Assembly: GCA_963920525.1 (NCBI GenBank)
Contig: OY986435.1
Location: 177,600,266 to 177,664,265, forward strand
Origin: Dichetophora obliterata
Taxonomy: Eukaryota > Arthropoda > Insecta > Diptera > Sciomyzidae
Direction: 5' to 3'
Length of the DNA: 64,000 nucleotides
Part shown: one piece after another, positions 11,585 through 22,858 of the stretch
Layout: each line of letters begins with the position of its first letter
How positions within the stretch are numbered: the stretch's first letter is position 1
Translations under genes and position numbers: made by a program
Notes under the pieces: model-generated
Seen by the model: only the letters and a program-made list of their open reading frames with translations
Told to the model about the DNA's origin: nothing
The model's database searches: none

Positions 11585-11692
11585 TTGGTGCAAAAAGAAC
11601 ATTAAAGTTCTTCGTATCGATGAGAGTTTATGATCATATAATCATTATCTGCCATTCTTGTAAAAAGCTCACACGCTCTTTTTGCACCCAAT
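11585..11692. repeat. Short terminal-inverted-repeat element
   Basis: TTGGTGCAAAAAGAAC at the left is answered by GCTCTTTTTGCACCCAA at the right, a 16-base inverted pair with two or three differences around an 80-base centre. It looks like a small MITE, without a visible target duplication. Confidence 0.45.
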
Positions 11693-11845
11693 GTATTAAT
11701 TGTATATATCTCGTATAATTCCATGGAATTCCATGTTGTTCTATCGTTTGACCAACGATTTTAAGGAACATTTGATAATGTGAGTCTTTTTTTACTTGAC
11801 TTCGTCTTTAGTTATGTTGTATTTTTCTCTATAATACAATAACAA

Positions 11846-11921
11846 GGTTAGCTCAGATTGAAGAGAAGCCAGACAAAAGACGAGCTAGATGTCAAAGTCA
11901 GCTGTTCGAATTGTAGTTTTT
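11846..11921 (+). repeat. tRNA-like SINE head
   Basis: GGTTAGCTCAGATTG-AAGAG is a good box A-like D arm, and CTGTTCGAATTG about 45 bases later resembles box B. Acceptor and anticodon arms do not fold properly. It is followed by T-rich sequence and a GTT repeat. It is probably a decayed tRNA-derived SINE and not a tRNA gene. Confidence 0.35.
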
Positions 11922-13780
11922 CTAGTTGTTGTTGTTGCAAACGGCTTTAACCAATGCAGAACCAAATTTGACAATATTGGCTTAAGATTTGTTTTAAAAT
12001 GCGTTTTTCTCGACACAAAATTTTCTCTTGGGTCCTTTTACCTATTTTATAGATATAGGATTTTATAGATTTTATAAAAATTATTGATATTTAACTTAAT
12101 GTGAGTGTGGAAATTTCACCTGTTTTAATTATTTTAATTTTTGCTTATCTGATTATGTACATTTAAGCAATGTGCATTTAGTTAATTGTTTGTAGATGTA
12201 GCAATACTAGGTAAGTTTCTTATATTGTAAGTGATTAAAAACGTAGAGCAAGTCACGCACTAAATAAAAATTAGTGAGAAAATAAAAAACTTTTAAAATA
12301 TGGTCTTTATATGTTTCAAAATTTCGATATGACGCAGATGAAACTTAATTATAATCATGTTTCTTAAACATTCGAAGAAATCACACTCTTATACTGTCAG
12401 AGCCTTTTTTTTGTCTTATATCGTAGAGTGTTAGTCAGGATCATACACTTAACTTTTTTTCTGGTGTAGGAAGAGGTATTAATAACAGAAATTATAACTT
12501 TCCAATAATGTAATCTTGGATTAATAATGTCATCTTGGAAAAAACGGAGAAAAAATTCATTAGCGAAGAAGTCATTTGTTTTGTAAGTTACACTCGTAAT
12601 GACCTTTCATAATATTTTATTATGAAGTATTTTTTAAAGCCATGCACAGTAAAAAGTAAACACTTAGAAAATTGAATTCGAAATTACGCTAATTCGTCAA
12701 ATTGAAAGTTGTTTCATTTTATTTAGATATAAATTCAATTCTCTCATATTTAATGTAGTCGTGTTGGATTTCAAACCAATCTGGGGTCACTATTTTCCAC
12801 ACAACTAGCCATCTGAAACAGACACGCCTGCAGACCAAAGCGAATAACAGGCCCCCTTTTTTTCATACACTGGCATTTTTAAATAAAGTTTAATGTAAAT
12901 TACCATTATCCCCAAATAGATGTTTTTTCATTGTCCCAACAAAATTGTCCAACTTAGCTGTTTTTGTCACTCTGATAAAAACCTCCCTTAAACTATGTTT
13001 TTTTCTTCTATTATACGGTACAGTGTTAAAAACACTTTTCTGAAAACTTTTAAAATTCATTAGCATCATTCAAATTCTCTAAAATTATTTTATTATTTAG
13101 TGAAACAATTAGGGCACGTAGCTTAGTAGTGCTAAAATTGTTAAAGGTACTTTATTCAAGGGCTTCGCTGCTGTAGCTTCTACTCACAGCACCAGAGCAA
13201 TAACAGTAATTAATATTGTTGTTAGTTAAGTCAGTCAACTTTGTAAGCATTATAATAGAGTTTAATCATTTTTTTTTTAAGCTGACCATTAATGATGATT
13301 TATAAGATAGAAACTATAAACCTCTTGAGTCTAGACAAATGCTGAAAAAAATTAAAAACGATAACACTTTCTGATGCTTTCTTTGAACCAAAATTTATTA
13401 AGTAAAGTTTAAGCTTACTGAGGTTTTAAGCAATTTTAAAAAACTATTACTTTAAAGCAGCACAGAGTAATATTTTGTAGTTATTAATATTTTGATATAT
13501 TAACGTTGAACCTTGAACTGTGAAAGAATTTCATGAAGAAAAAAGTAAAACTAAACACAAAATATGAATAAATCATTTTAACTAAGTTAAGGCTGCTAGC
13601 ACAGTAAATAAATCACAGCCAAACCTCAAATTATTTTTACCTTAAAGCTTATGCAAACCCTTTTTTCAATTGCCAAGAGTAAAAAACGGGTAAAGAGTAA
13701 AAAAGTGCTGCCAACTTATTTCTAACAAAATGTACGCAATCAACACATGCATAAGCTGCAGCGACTATTATCTATAGTAC

Positions 13781-15490
13781 CAAAGTGTTGCTGCACTTAA
13801 AATTTAAAACGAAATAAAAATCAAAGCAGAGACTGACAAACAGAGGACAGACAGACTGGACAGACAAACAGACAGATAGTCAGCGTGACAGCCGAGTTGG
13901 GCAACTAGAAACGTGGGCAAACAAATGTTTTTCATCGCATGCAACAAGTTGTACATGTAACGCGTGCATAATGAATAAATGCAGCAACAACAACAACAGT
14001 AACATTTCAAACGCGAAAATTAATGACAAACAACATCTCATTAAATGGTGGCTAGATGTCCCTAGCTGTTGTTTTTGCTGCAGCACTTGTTGCACATGCG
14101 CACACTGTTATGAATGCGTGTTGCTATAGTTGTTGTTGTTGCTGCTAGTATTGTTGTCTGAGCTGGCTGTGAAAATGTTTGCTGCTGCATACTTCTGGGA
14201 AAAATCACTCAGTTGTTGGTTGGCATGAATGCAATGTAAATAACTCACAGGAGTGAAGAAATAGTGGCCAACATTGTTGTCGTTGTTTTCGGTTGCTGTT
14301 GCTGTTGTTGTAGAATCCGCTGTGTAAAGTCCATTAGTCTGACTTGAGCAGCCTATTTTCATTCATAGTTAGAAGTGGCTAAGAACTAAATATTTGTTTT
14401 GGCTAAAATATATGAGTAGTATTTGATGCATGTCAGACATGGTGCATTTATGTGCGTGTATGTGTGTGTGCTGCTCAACAAGTGTTTGTTTTCTTAATGA
14501 CTTTTGACTGGACTCAAACACAGCGAATTATAAAAAAGTCAGCGCCTACTTCACGCTTAACCGAATGATTAGTGTGAAAAGTTGTTAATAATTTTATGCT
14601 TGTATTTATGTATATCTATAAATACATCAGCATAACAAAATTTTTAGGATGTTTTTCAGAATGTTTTATGTTATTTTACCATAACCATTATTAATTCACT
14701 GACCATAAACTATAATCGCGAAGAATACTTAAAAATTTACAAAAAAATACTTGGATATTTCTCTAATCATAAAAACTAAATTTATTGCTATAAATAATTA
14801 CTTACTGAATGCACTTGATGGTATTAGGAAAAATATTGCCTTGCTTTCTTCTTTTTTTTTACTAATATAAAAAATTATTTTATTTAGCAAATTACAAAAA
14901 AAAAAACAAAAAGAAAACCATGAACTAAAAAACCTCCTCCTTTTGGAAGTCGGTTAAAAATAAAGAAACTACTAAATAAACATTGTGCTAAAAAGAGTAC
15001 CGGGAACTGATAATTTAAGGGTTCACTCTGATTAGACAGGCTAAAAAAGAAGCAATTATCACGATTTTTTTTTGGAAAAAGTAAGCAATATAGGTGTTTA
15101 AGACTTTGCAGGTATATTAATAGTATTTTGAAGAATATTGTATTAAAACATATTACATATTAAAACAATATCTTGAAGCAGAAGACGGGGCGATGTGGGC
15201 CAGTATGACAGGTCACAAAAGTCATCTGAAACAAAAAATCAAAAGATTTTCCTGTTTAGTATGAGTGTAATTATGGAATAGGCCACTTTTAATGAAATTC
15301 GTCAAAATATAACAAATTGGCAACGTTTGAAAAATTGTTTGTTGATAAAAATCCAGTATACAATGTATCGTTGTCAATATGATTCATTCCATGGAAAATT
15401 TAATTACGTGTATTTTTAAAACATAAACATTAAGATTGTATGATATTCAACACATTAATAGCTATCGGCCTTACATAAACTATTACCTTT
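13781..15490. other. Unique DNA with CAA/GTT repeats, then AT-rich DNA
   Basis: From 13.8 to 14.5 kb the sequence is moderately GC-rich, with CAACAACAACAA near 13985 and GTTGTTGTTGTTGCTGC near 14129. A minus-strand frame of 84 codons (14108-14362) is rich in T, N and S, as expected from translated triplet repeats; I see no domain in it. Beyond 14.6 kb the DNA is AT-rich without features. Confidence 0.4.
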
Positions 15491-15590
15491 TTTTAGTAAG
15501 TTTAGTTTAGTTTTATTAGTTATGTTTAGTTTTGTTCACAGTTATAAGATACAAATATCCTTACAGTCTGAGTTGAAATAAAGTACAAAT

Positions 15591-16274
15591 TTAATAACAA
15601 AGTTTACATATAGTAATTAATAGAATAATATCAATATTATAAGAAAATAGTATTAACAAATTTTTTAAAAATTTGTTGAGGAAAAAAGATATTAATTCAC
15701 AATCTAACAGATGCAATCTAAGAGATGTTGAGATATAAAAATTACTCCAAATAATGGAAGCATATTCGCATCTCAACCTCACAAAGGAATTGCATAACAT
15801 TTTAAGAGTAATTGGATAAGAAAACCCGGTACTGTTACTTCGTATAAAGGCAAGTACAGAATAGGCCTTGGAAAAAAGGGCGTAGAAATAATGTGTATAT
15901 GTAAATTTTGAGTCAAAATTTACCCCAAGATCGCGAATTGTAGAAACGGTTTGAATTTTCGAGTCTAAGAGAAAATAAGTGTTACATAAAGTATTTAAAG
16001 AGAGCTTTGCGGGGGTGATATGAAAACATTTCGAATAGTTTAAGGCAAGGCCATTTAATTTATTCCAATTCAACACTTTAGAAATGTCGGCTTGCAAATC
16101 AGCATCATCTGCAAAGCATAATATGGATTCAGTCCAATTTAAAAAATTTGAAGTTTTTGGTAGATTCCAAAATAAAAATGTTTTTGAAATTCTGTCAAAT
16201 GCTTTGGAGAAATCTGTATAAATCTCGTCAACTTGATATCCTAATTCAAAAGATGATGTACAAAACTCCGACAA
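15591..16274 (-). pseudogene. RT palm and C-terminal remnant
   Basis: This is the longest uninterrupted frame of the non-LTR relic, 227 codons. It starts before the DFSKAFD block, jumps to FADDADL because of an internal deletion, and continues through a region with DLGVNFDSKFTYTHY and a hydrophobic C-terminus typical of the segment after RT. The catalytic FADD aspartates remain but the fold cannot be complete. It belongs with the frames at 16275-16520 and 16910-17112. Confidence 0.7.
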
Positions 16275-16525
16275 GAGAACTTAATTTGTAACCGTGGAGC
16301 AACTAGCAAAAAAAAAACTTAATTTGGCTTAAATAATACTTTCAAAGAGTTTAGAAACATTTGATAGCTTAGAGATTGGCCGGTAGTTTGCCACATTGCT
16401 TTTAGTTCTAGATTTACAAATAGGAGTAATGAATGCAATTTTCCAACCCTTAAGAAAATTACCTTCAGATAGGGCTTTCATAAAGATATCACGCAGAGGA
16501 TCAGCCAAGATATGTGCGCATTTTA

Positions 16526-16907
16526 CACGGAATTAATTATTTTGCTTGAATCAAGCAAATGTTTTGCTCAGAAGCAAATCAGCAAAACTTTGCTCAATCA
16601 CTGTGTGATTTTAGAAAAAGAATGCTATTTTGAAATCATTCCTCATGTTTTTACTCAAAAGCAAAATTATATTCAATTCAATTATACTAAACATTAACCA
16701 ATATTTGCTTGAGTTAAGTAGCAATTTGCTTTTGCAGTTTATAATAACTTAGCAAAATTTTGCTTGAATTTAATAAATAAAAAATTTTTTGGAATAGCAA
16801 ATTTTGATTAGTTTTTGCTGAAATATAGCATAATTTTGAAGTGGCTGAGATTCAAGCGCAAGTTTTGCTTAACCACAGTACAAATTTAGCAAATAGTTTT
16901 CTCCGTG
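16526..16907. mobile_element. TA-flanked MITE inserted in RT
   Basis: Ends are CACGGA and TCCGTG with TA on both sides (16524-16525, 16908-16909). Removing the 382 bases plus one TA restores the RT reading frame as IDGLPTIIFLKCAHILADPL, which proves both the insertion point and the TA duplication. The inside is packed with short complementary words: I count eight TTGCT and eight AGCAA. No coding capacity is visible. The superfamily is unassigned; TA target choice suggests a Tc1/mariner-type mobiliser. Confidence 0.8.
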
Positions 16908-17305
16908 TAGGAAAATAATTGTAGGAAGACCATCAATATCTTCTTAGAAAGATGTTTTCATACCCATTATGGATTCGATGACGTCGTCAATTGACACAGA
17001 CATTGGAAAAATATTAGTAAAAGCTGCGATGGAATTCTCAATACTATTTTCTGAAAAATTATTGTCTGGAGTACTTGGATAATCTAATTCATATGGACAT
17101 AGAATTGCCAGAAAAAAAAAACAACAAGTGAGTTAATTGAATGCGTTCTACAAAACAAGGCCATTAGACCTCATAAGGTCTAATAAGTCAAACTTGAATA
17201 AGTCTCAAGTTTTTCATTACAAATGGAATTTTTTTGTGTGACTGGCTGAAATGAAAATGAAACAGAAGACTTTAATTTAGTGTAAATCGACTAAATTAAA
17301 AACAA

Positions 17306-17485
17306 GTGCATAGAAGTGGCACTTCGCATTCAAAAGCGGTCGAGTTGTGGTGGAAGGTTTGCATCGCTTTGGTCGGCCATCAAAGTCTGCAACTGAAATT
17401 AATATTGAAGGAAATTACTGAAAATTATTATTTAAGCTTGAGAGAGATAAACGCTGAACTTTCTGTGTCTCAGAAATGTAGGATA
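17306..17485 (+). pseudogene. mariner transposase N-terminal fragment
   Basis: Two overlapping plus-strand frames read FKSGRVVVEGLHRFGRPSKS, then EINIE, then NYYLSLREINAELSVS after a frameshift. This matches the second helix-turn-helix part of mariner (DD34D-type) transposases, where a GRPS linker precedes a LxxREIAxELxVS helix. Nothing downstream resembles the catalytic domain. It is a short relic with no identifiable ends. Confidence 0.6.
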
Positions 17486-17489
17486 AATA

Positions 17490-17946
17490 ATAGAACCAGC
17501 TCATACATTTTACTCCTCTAGATATTAATTCGGGAGAGATATAAACTCTTGCCAAGCGGTTCTTCCAGTGAAGCTACGAAATAAAAAAGTTTGTGTTTTT
17601 TTATGCGATAATTGCGAAATGTTTGTGTTCGCGTTTAAGTACACAAATTTCAACGCTACTAAAAATGGCAAACGAGTATAGTTATCTACGCTATACAACC
17701 TTAATTTTCTGTTTCCCCAAACCTACGCTACAGTGTCTAAACATACGCAAAGTTAGTGTTAATTTTTATTCACTGCTTTACAGGCAGTTGGTCAAATTTC
17801 GACCGCAGACGAAACTGGTAGAAATATGCATAAATAGTTGAATTTAGGTACGTAGAAACAAGTATTTATAAAGTTTTAACTTAAAAATATAAAAAAGTAA
17901 CTAAAAATTATTCCATTTTTGTTTTTTCTACAAAAATATATATTTT
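17490..17946. other. Non-coding stretch
   Basis: No gene is seen. A motif TCAAATTTCGACCGCAGACG at 17794-17813 recurs in diverged form near 46.92 kb (TCGAATTTCGACCACAGGCG). Confidence 0.4.
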
Positions 17947-18021
17947 CAGGGTGGACATTCGTTTGTATGCATTCAGTATAAAGTAAACATTTATATAATA
18001 AAAAACAGTTATATCGCCATT

Positions 18022-19295
18022 CAGGGCCGTAGCCAAGGGATATTTTCGGGGCTAAGCCCCCCCCAGAGGGTAAATATTTTAATAAAAATTAATTGATTTA
18101 AATAATTATATCATTGACAAATCATATACTGAAGTTGAGTTTACGTGTAAAAATCTTTGTTATGAGTTAATTCATGTAAATATTAATAGTGAAGAGAAAT
18201 GTATCGTTATTTATCGGATAAAACGTGATACATTCAAAATTTTATTACCATCACTATTTTTTTCACTAGCTTTGACATCGAAAGTAGTAGTTGATGGTAG
18301 TGATGATAACAGTGAAGCCAACCAGAATGACATCTATACTGAAAAACCTTTCTAGTTCAAACTGCCAAAAACCAACAACTGATTTTAATTTTACCTCGTG
18401 CGGTTCTCGAAAATTTAAATTTCAGCATCCATGATTTTGTCGCTGGAGTCCATACATTTAACAATTAACTTTCGAATGAAAGATATGAGTCTAAACCTGG
18501 TTTATTTTTTTAGAAATGTTTGAAGTTACTCATGAGTTATATAAATTTGCTTAAATTTTTCAGAAATCTGACCCGAATAAAAGTTTTAAGACAATCGTTT
18601 TAGTACTTTTGTGAAATTTTAGATTTTAAGATTTATGAAGCTTAAGTAATAGTTTTTCTATCTCTAAAATTTTATTAATTTGAGATAAATGAAATCTCGA
18701 TATCATCCCTAAAATTTCTTAAAACATAAAGAGTTAATTTTTAAAATTTTTTATTTTATTTCCATCCAAATCTTTCAAAATTCAAATAACTTCATTTGTA
18801 TTTTTTTTTTTATTTCTTACAAAATTTTTCAGAGGGTTTTTATTTGATACTAATTTATGTTTTAGCTTTAATAAGTATAAATTTTGAAAAATTCGAGGCA
18901 TGAATGGAAGCACTCAAAAACTTTCCAACGATGTCTTGAAAGTAAGGACAGCATAAGAAATAGTGTAGTTATTTCAACTTTAGTCAAAATAAATTAAAAC
19001 AAATTAAAAAAAGGCACGAAAAACAGGATTATCTTTAATGCTATTGCAAAACTATAAAATTTTATAATGCAGATTTGAAGAGCCTTTTCCGCTCTTTTAT
19101 ATCTTAAAAAATTTTTTTACAACTATTCTACTTGCAAAATGTTCTAGCTCACTGGCGGCTATCGCTACAACCAAAACTTTTTGGTAGTCGTTATAAAAAA
19201 AACCAAGGTTAATTTTTAGAGGGGTACTTTTTCCATTTGTATAAAAAAATGTTTATCAAAACCCCCCCCATGGGCAAATCCTGGCTACGGCCCTG
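18022..19295. mobile_element. Non-autonomous hAT element nested in Tc1-like
   Basis: Termini are CAGGGCCGTAGCCA and its complement TGGCTACGGCCCTG, then C/G homopolymer tracts inside each end. The flanks TCGCCATT (18014-18021) and TCGCTATT (19296-19303) form an 8-base target duplication with one change, the hAT hallmark. The 1274-base interior has no open frame resembling a transposase. Confidence 0.85.
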
Positions 19296-19344
19296 TCGCT
19301 ATTATAGTATTTCGTATGGACTCTTCTATATTGAATGATGAAAA

Positions 19345-20282
19345 AAAAACTCGATTTGGCATAGAGTCAACTAGCTTTCATTAGATTTCTGATCCGATTT
19401 TACCCCAAGATTGACGAATCGCACTTCTGAGTTCGAGCAAACTGTGCAACTGTTTCCCCTTTTGCAACTTTACCTAGCAAGAATGCCCCAAAATTTCTCA
19501 AAAGGGTTACAATCTGGACTGCACTCAGGCCATTGTAGCAAGTTTATGTTTTTTGAAGAAAACCACTATCTCTACTGCCTTGAAACATGTATAGACTCCT
19601 TATCTTGCTGGAAAATTAACTCTTTTTTTAGTCTCGTTTTCATAATAACACACCAACACATCTTCTAATAACTCCCGTGTAGGTTTCGGAGTTCCTTTGT
19701 GTTGTGATGGAGCAAATTGGTGTCGCTTCAAAGTATGAAAAGGCTCCCCAAACCATTTCAGTAGCTCCACCGAAATTGCGTTTTGATCGTACTATGCCTT
19801 GCTTGTTTTAATCAGGCCCATATAGGCTGATTTTTTTTTTCATTCGAAAAACTAACATTTTACCATTCTTTACTTCAGAACATGTAGTATCTGCAGGCAA
19901 AGTCCAGTCGTTTGGTCTTATGAGCATCAGTCAAGCGTGATTTTGCTTTTAGCTTTGTCCAATTTATTGCAGATGTGGCGATTAAAACTCATGCGACATA
20001 TCAGGGAGTGACGGGAAAATCCAATTTGTCCTTGATTTGTCGGGTAGATAAGCAATTTTGTGTTGCTTCATAATGAATTTGTCTTTTACGGCGCAATGTT
20101 AGCTTCATGTTTCCTCTAGTTGGAGCTTCAGTGCAATATTTTTTGCGCTTTTTCAAAAAATTTCTTATTACTTCTTCACTCCTGCCGATTCTGTTCGCAA
20201 TTTGCCTGTTGGAATAATTTTCATGTCCCAAAATTTTGATTATTTCGTGTTTAGAATCAGTCAGTTTTGCACCCTTACCCAT
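19345..20282 (-). pseudogene. Tc1/Tc3-like transposase relic
   Basis: The frame opens at 20282 with MGKGAKLTD, followed by NRQIANRIGRSEEVIRNFLK (first helix-turn-helix) and RRKRQIHYEAT ... STRQIKDKLDFPV (second). Beyond 20000 the catalytic region is readable only in pieces: HICNKLDKAKS, VELLKWFGEPF (usually MVWGAF), TRELLEDVLV, VYTCFK, and RSAIRQSWGKI near the C-terminus. Several stops and frameshifts inactivate it. Family length is about 340 residues and most of it is represented. Confidence 0.75.
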
Positions 20283-20577
20283 GTCTATAAAATCTATTTC
20301 AAATATGAAAACACACAATTATTTGGAAGAATACACCACTCACCTTTAAAAAAAAAATTATCAATTTATTAAAAAAAAAACTCAGCTGCGCACGTTCTGC
20401 TGATCGCTTGCCACAATAAGGTTAGTCCAGTTATCACAAATAATTGTGGTGCAACACATTCTCCCACTTTTAGACAATTCTGAGCGTATGAAAAATTTCA
20501 AATTTTGAAAACTATCATAGCCTCCTCAGTTTACTTAAAAAATAATCATTGCGTATAAACGAATGTCTACCACTGTA

Positions 20578-21090
20578 TTATTAAGTTTAAATATTCAACT
20601 ATTAACATATTTTCAACAAAGCAGTTCTTAAGTTCTTATATTTTTTGACGATTTGAGAAAAGGATGGCTTATAAGTTTCATGATCACTACTCTATTTTAA
20701 ATTTGAACAACGTACTCGTACATACATAAAGTGATTCAAAACTGTTGGTTTTTAAGCACTTATCTATAGCATGTCGTAACAGTCGGAAATAAAATTTCGA
20801 TTTCTCAGAATTATTCGCAGTTTAAGCAAGTTTCACTTTGCCAAAATAACACATACAAACAGCTTTCGCCCCAAAAGTGAAAACATGTACTTTGCCATAG
20901 AAGCAACTACATCATTTTCTGTTTTTTATTTTGGTTTTTTTTTATCCCTCTTCTCAGAATTTGTCTGATCAATTGCTGGCTTTATTCTTCTGTAGAGTTG
21001 CTTTAACTGCTACTTTTGTTGAGACTGCAAACTTTAATTAGCAAAAAAACTTAAAAAATACTGCCATTGCAGTTTGCTGATATGTAGCTT
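20578..21090. other. Non-coding stretch
   Basis: AT-rich DNA without a recognisable feature. Confidence 0.45.
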
Positions 21091-21157
21091 CATCTAATGA
21101 CGGTCTTCTTCTCAACAGAGACATTGATTTTTTTCTGTTGGCCTGCTTCATTTGCAG

Positions 21158-21493
21158 CAAAAGAAGACGAGCAGGAAAAAATAACACATGTACAGCTACG
21201 TGAAGAATTGATAAGTGGAATGAAAGTAGAAAATGGCAAAGAGCAGCCACTTTTATTGTCTACACAAACTGAAAGTGGTAGAAGATGGCAACGTAGATGT
21301 AGAGGAGAAAGATGTTGATGATGATAAAAAAGAAGATGCAGCAGTCTCAGTTATGGAAGCGCACAATAATTGCTTAAAATCTGTGGCATTCAGCGATAAC
21401 GAAGCTGATGAGGATTTAGTGAGAAGGAGGAGATCCACGATGAAAACCTGTCATTGTGAAAGCGCTTGTTTAAATATTGATGACTTTAGATAA
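21158..21493 (+). pseudogene. Unrecognised host-like coding fragment, frameshifted
   Basis: After a good splice-acceptor-like TTCATTTGCAG the first frame reads KEDEQEKITHVQLREELISG and on to LLLSTQTESG; a +1 shift near 21277 then gives EDGNVDVEEKDVDDDKKED, a middle part with CLKSVAFSDNEADEDLVRRR, and a stop after CLNIDDFR. Composition is acidic and soluble, codon choice looks like real coding DNA, and it is unlike the transposon relics around it. I do not recognise the family. It may be a terminal exon of a host gene with one indel, or a pseudogene. No RpS16-style poly(A) is seen after the stop. Confidence 0.35.
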
Positions 21494-21806
21494 ATAGTGG
21501 TTGAAATACTAAGGTTTTGATGCTGAAAAAATGTTTTATATGTGCACAACAAAAAATTTCAGAGGTTTTCTTGAAAGCTTACGTTATTTTTATCAGCCTT
21601 ATCCCATGGCCAATTCATGAACCCAGATGTAGGTTTGACGAAATGTAAGTGTTTTCGGTCACTCCTGAAAATAATTTCAAATGCAGCGGATTCATTTATT
21701 TATTCACCCATTTAAAAAATACAAAGTATATTTAAAGCAAAGCAGATACACTCCATCCACGTTAACCTCCATTAAATCCTCATTTTAGACGTTGTTTACA
21801 CAAAAT
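21494..21806. other. Non-coding stretch
   Basis: No feature seen. Confidence 0.45.
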
Positions 21807-22858
21807 ATTTTTATTTATTTATTTATTTATTTATTTAATTAATTAATATTTGTACAATAAGACTTGGTCTTTTGTAGTACATCAATAGAGGTGAATCACA
21901 TTTATATAATTTTTAGTTATTGAATAATTAATATTTGTCTAATAACTATGTGAATTTAGAATATAAAAAGGAATTAAGATTTTGCATTTAGGTTAAGTTT
22001 AATTAAATTGAACATTAAAATTTTTTTTAAAAAAAAAGAATTAAGAATAAGATAACTTAATAATTACTTGATTGAAGATTATTTTAAAGAAATAAGTAAA
22101 GTGGAAAAAAAAATTATAAACAAAATATAATAAGAAGAAAACGTTTGAAAGATATGACAATAAGGAAAATAGAGAAAGAATAAATTTAAAGATTGAATTA
22201 TCCATCAATAGAACAGAAGTAATTATAAACTGCATGTTCAAAGCTGCTTCTAAAAGTTAATTGTTTCAAATAGTTGGGTAATGAATTCCAAAGTCTAATG
22301 GTGCTTATGAAGAAAAATCTACTGCTATTGAGGTAGTTGTGTCTAGGAACAATGATGTTGGTAGACCGAACTGATTGAAAAAATTGTAATTTCTCATAAA
22401 GATACCCTGGGCATTGTGTATTAATAAGTCTGTGCAAATATTACGCATATTCAAGTATTGAACCAAACCACACCCAAGAATTTCTTTACTTCTCAACGAA
22501 ATATGGTCAAAACGTTGGATTTTAAAAACATACCTTGCCGCATTGTTAAACGCCACAAGGAGCTTATGTTGCGATTGGGAATCAAGCTGACTATAGACAA
22601 CATCTGAAAAAGTAATATGTGGCATTATTAGTTGTACTACAAGCCTACGACGAGTTTCAAGAGGGATAAAGTCTGAGGAAGCTCGTAAATAACGCAAAGA
22701 ACAGTAGATTTTACTTATAATGTAATTAATATGGTCAATACAGGTTAATCTAGAGTTAATTATGAAACCAAGGTTTTTCACTTTATTCACAACGTTCAAT
22801 TTATCAGTTCCTATTGACAAAAGTGGAATATCCAAATATTCCATATAATAATATAGTG
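21807..22858 (-). mobile_element. 5'-truncated non-LTR retrotransposon 3' end
   Basis: The minus strand ends in a (TAAA)n-type tail, seen on the plus strand as TTTATTTATTTATTTA (21811-21838). Upstream of it lies the C-terminal part of a reverse-transcriptase ORF. The element begins abruptly near 22858, the usual 5' truncation of target-primed retroposition. It is a different family from the relic at 15.5-17.1 kb, judged by protein sequence and tail. Confidence 0.75.
22198..22844 (-). pseudogene. RT C-terminal domain remnant
   Basis: Two minus frames (22305-22844, then 22198-22437) join over a frameshift. Recognisable blocks are KNLGFIINSRLTCIDHI, LRYLRASSDFIPLETRRRL, LIMPHITFSDVVY, then GYLYEKLQFF and the closing RLWNSLPNYLKQ. 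These are the post-RT blocks seen at the C-terminus of Jockey/I-type ORF2 proteins, where a tryptophan in RLWNxLP is typical. The RT palm itself is absent. Confidence 0.75.

Larger units (their letters stand above)
10267..13780. other. AT-rich non-coding stretch
   Basis: No gene is seen. Two minor items are listed separately: a short inverted repeat at 11585-11692 and a tRNA-like unit at 11846-11921. Confidence 0.45.
15493..17112 (-). mobile_element. Decayed non-LTR retrotransposon (Jockey-type RT)
   Basis: The minus strand holds a reverse-transcriptase relic. In order it reads a linker with SVSIDDVIESI, DIDGLP, CAHILADPLRDIF, GWKIAFITPICKS, ANYRPISKLSNVSKLFE, STVTN, then IYTDFSKAFD and FADDADL. 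These are RT blocks of the Jockey/CR1-like group. Only about 30 residues separate DFSKAFD from FADD, so roughly 70 residues of the palm are deleted. Stop codons and at least two frameshifts are present. A 382-base MITE interrupts the linker/RT junction. The 3' end fades into an ACTAAA-rich tail near 15.5 kb; the 5' end is truncated near 17.11 kb. It cannot transpose. Confidence 0.8.
17947..20575 (-). mobile_element. Tc1-like element, split by a hAT insertion
   Basis: The left end CAGGGTGGACATTCGTTTGT pairs with the right end, whose complement reads CAGTGGTAGACATTCGTTTA; both are followed a little further in by AAGTAAAC. TA borders the right end (20576-20577); the left is TT. Subtracting the nested hAT and its duplicated 8 bases leaves about 1.35 kb, normal for Tc1-like elements. 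The minus strand carries a broken transposase. Confidence 0.75.

Noticed and set aside
13115..13180. Possible tRNA-like segment with GTAGCTTAGTAG
   Set aside because: Only a box A-like word; no box B or cloverleaf.
14108..14362. 84-codon T/N/S-rich frame as a host exon
   Set aside because: It follows triplet repeats; no domain, splice context or conservation can be shown.
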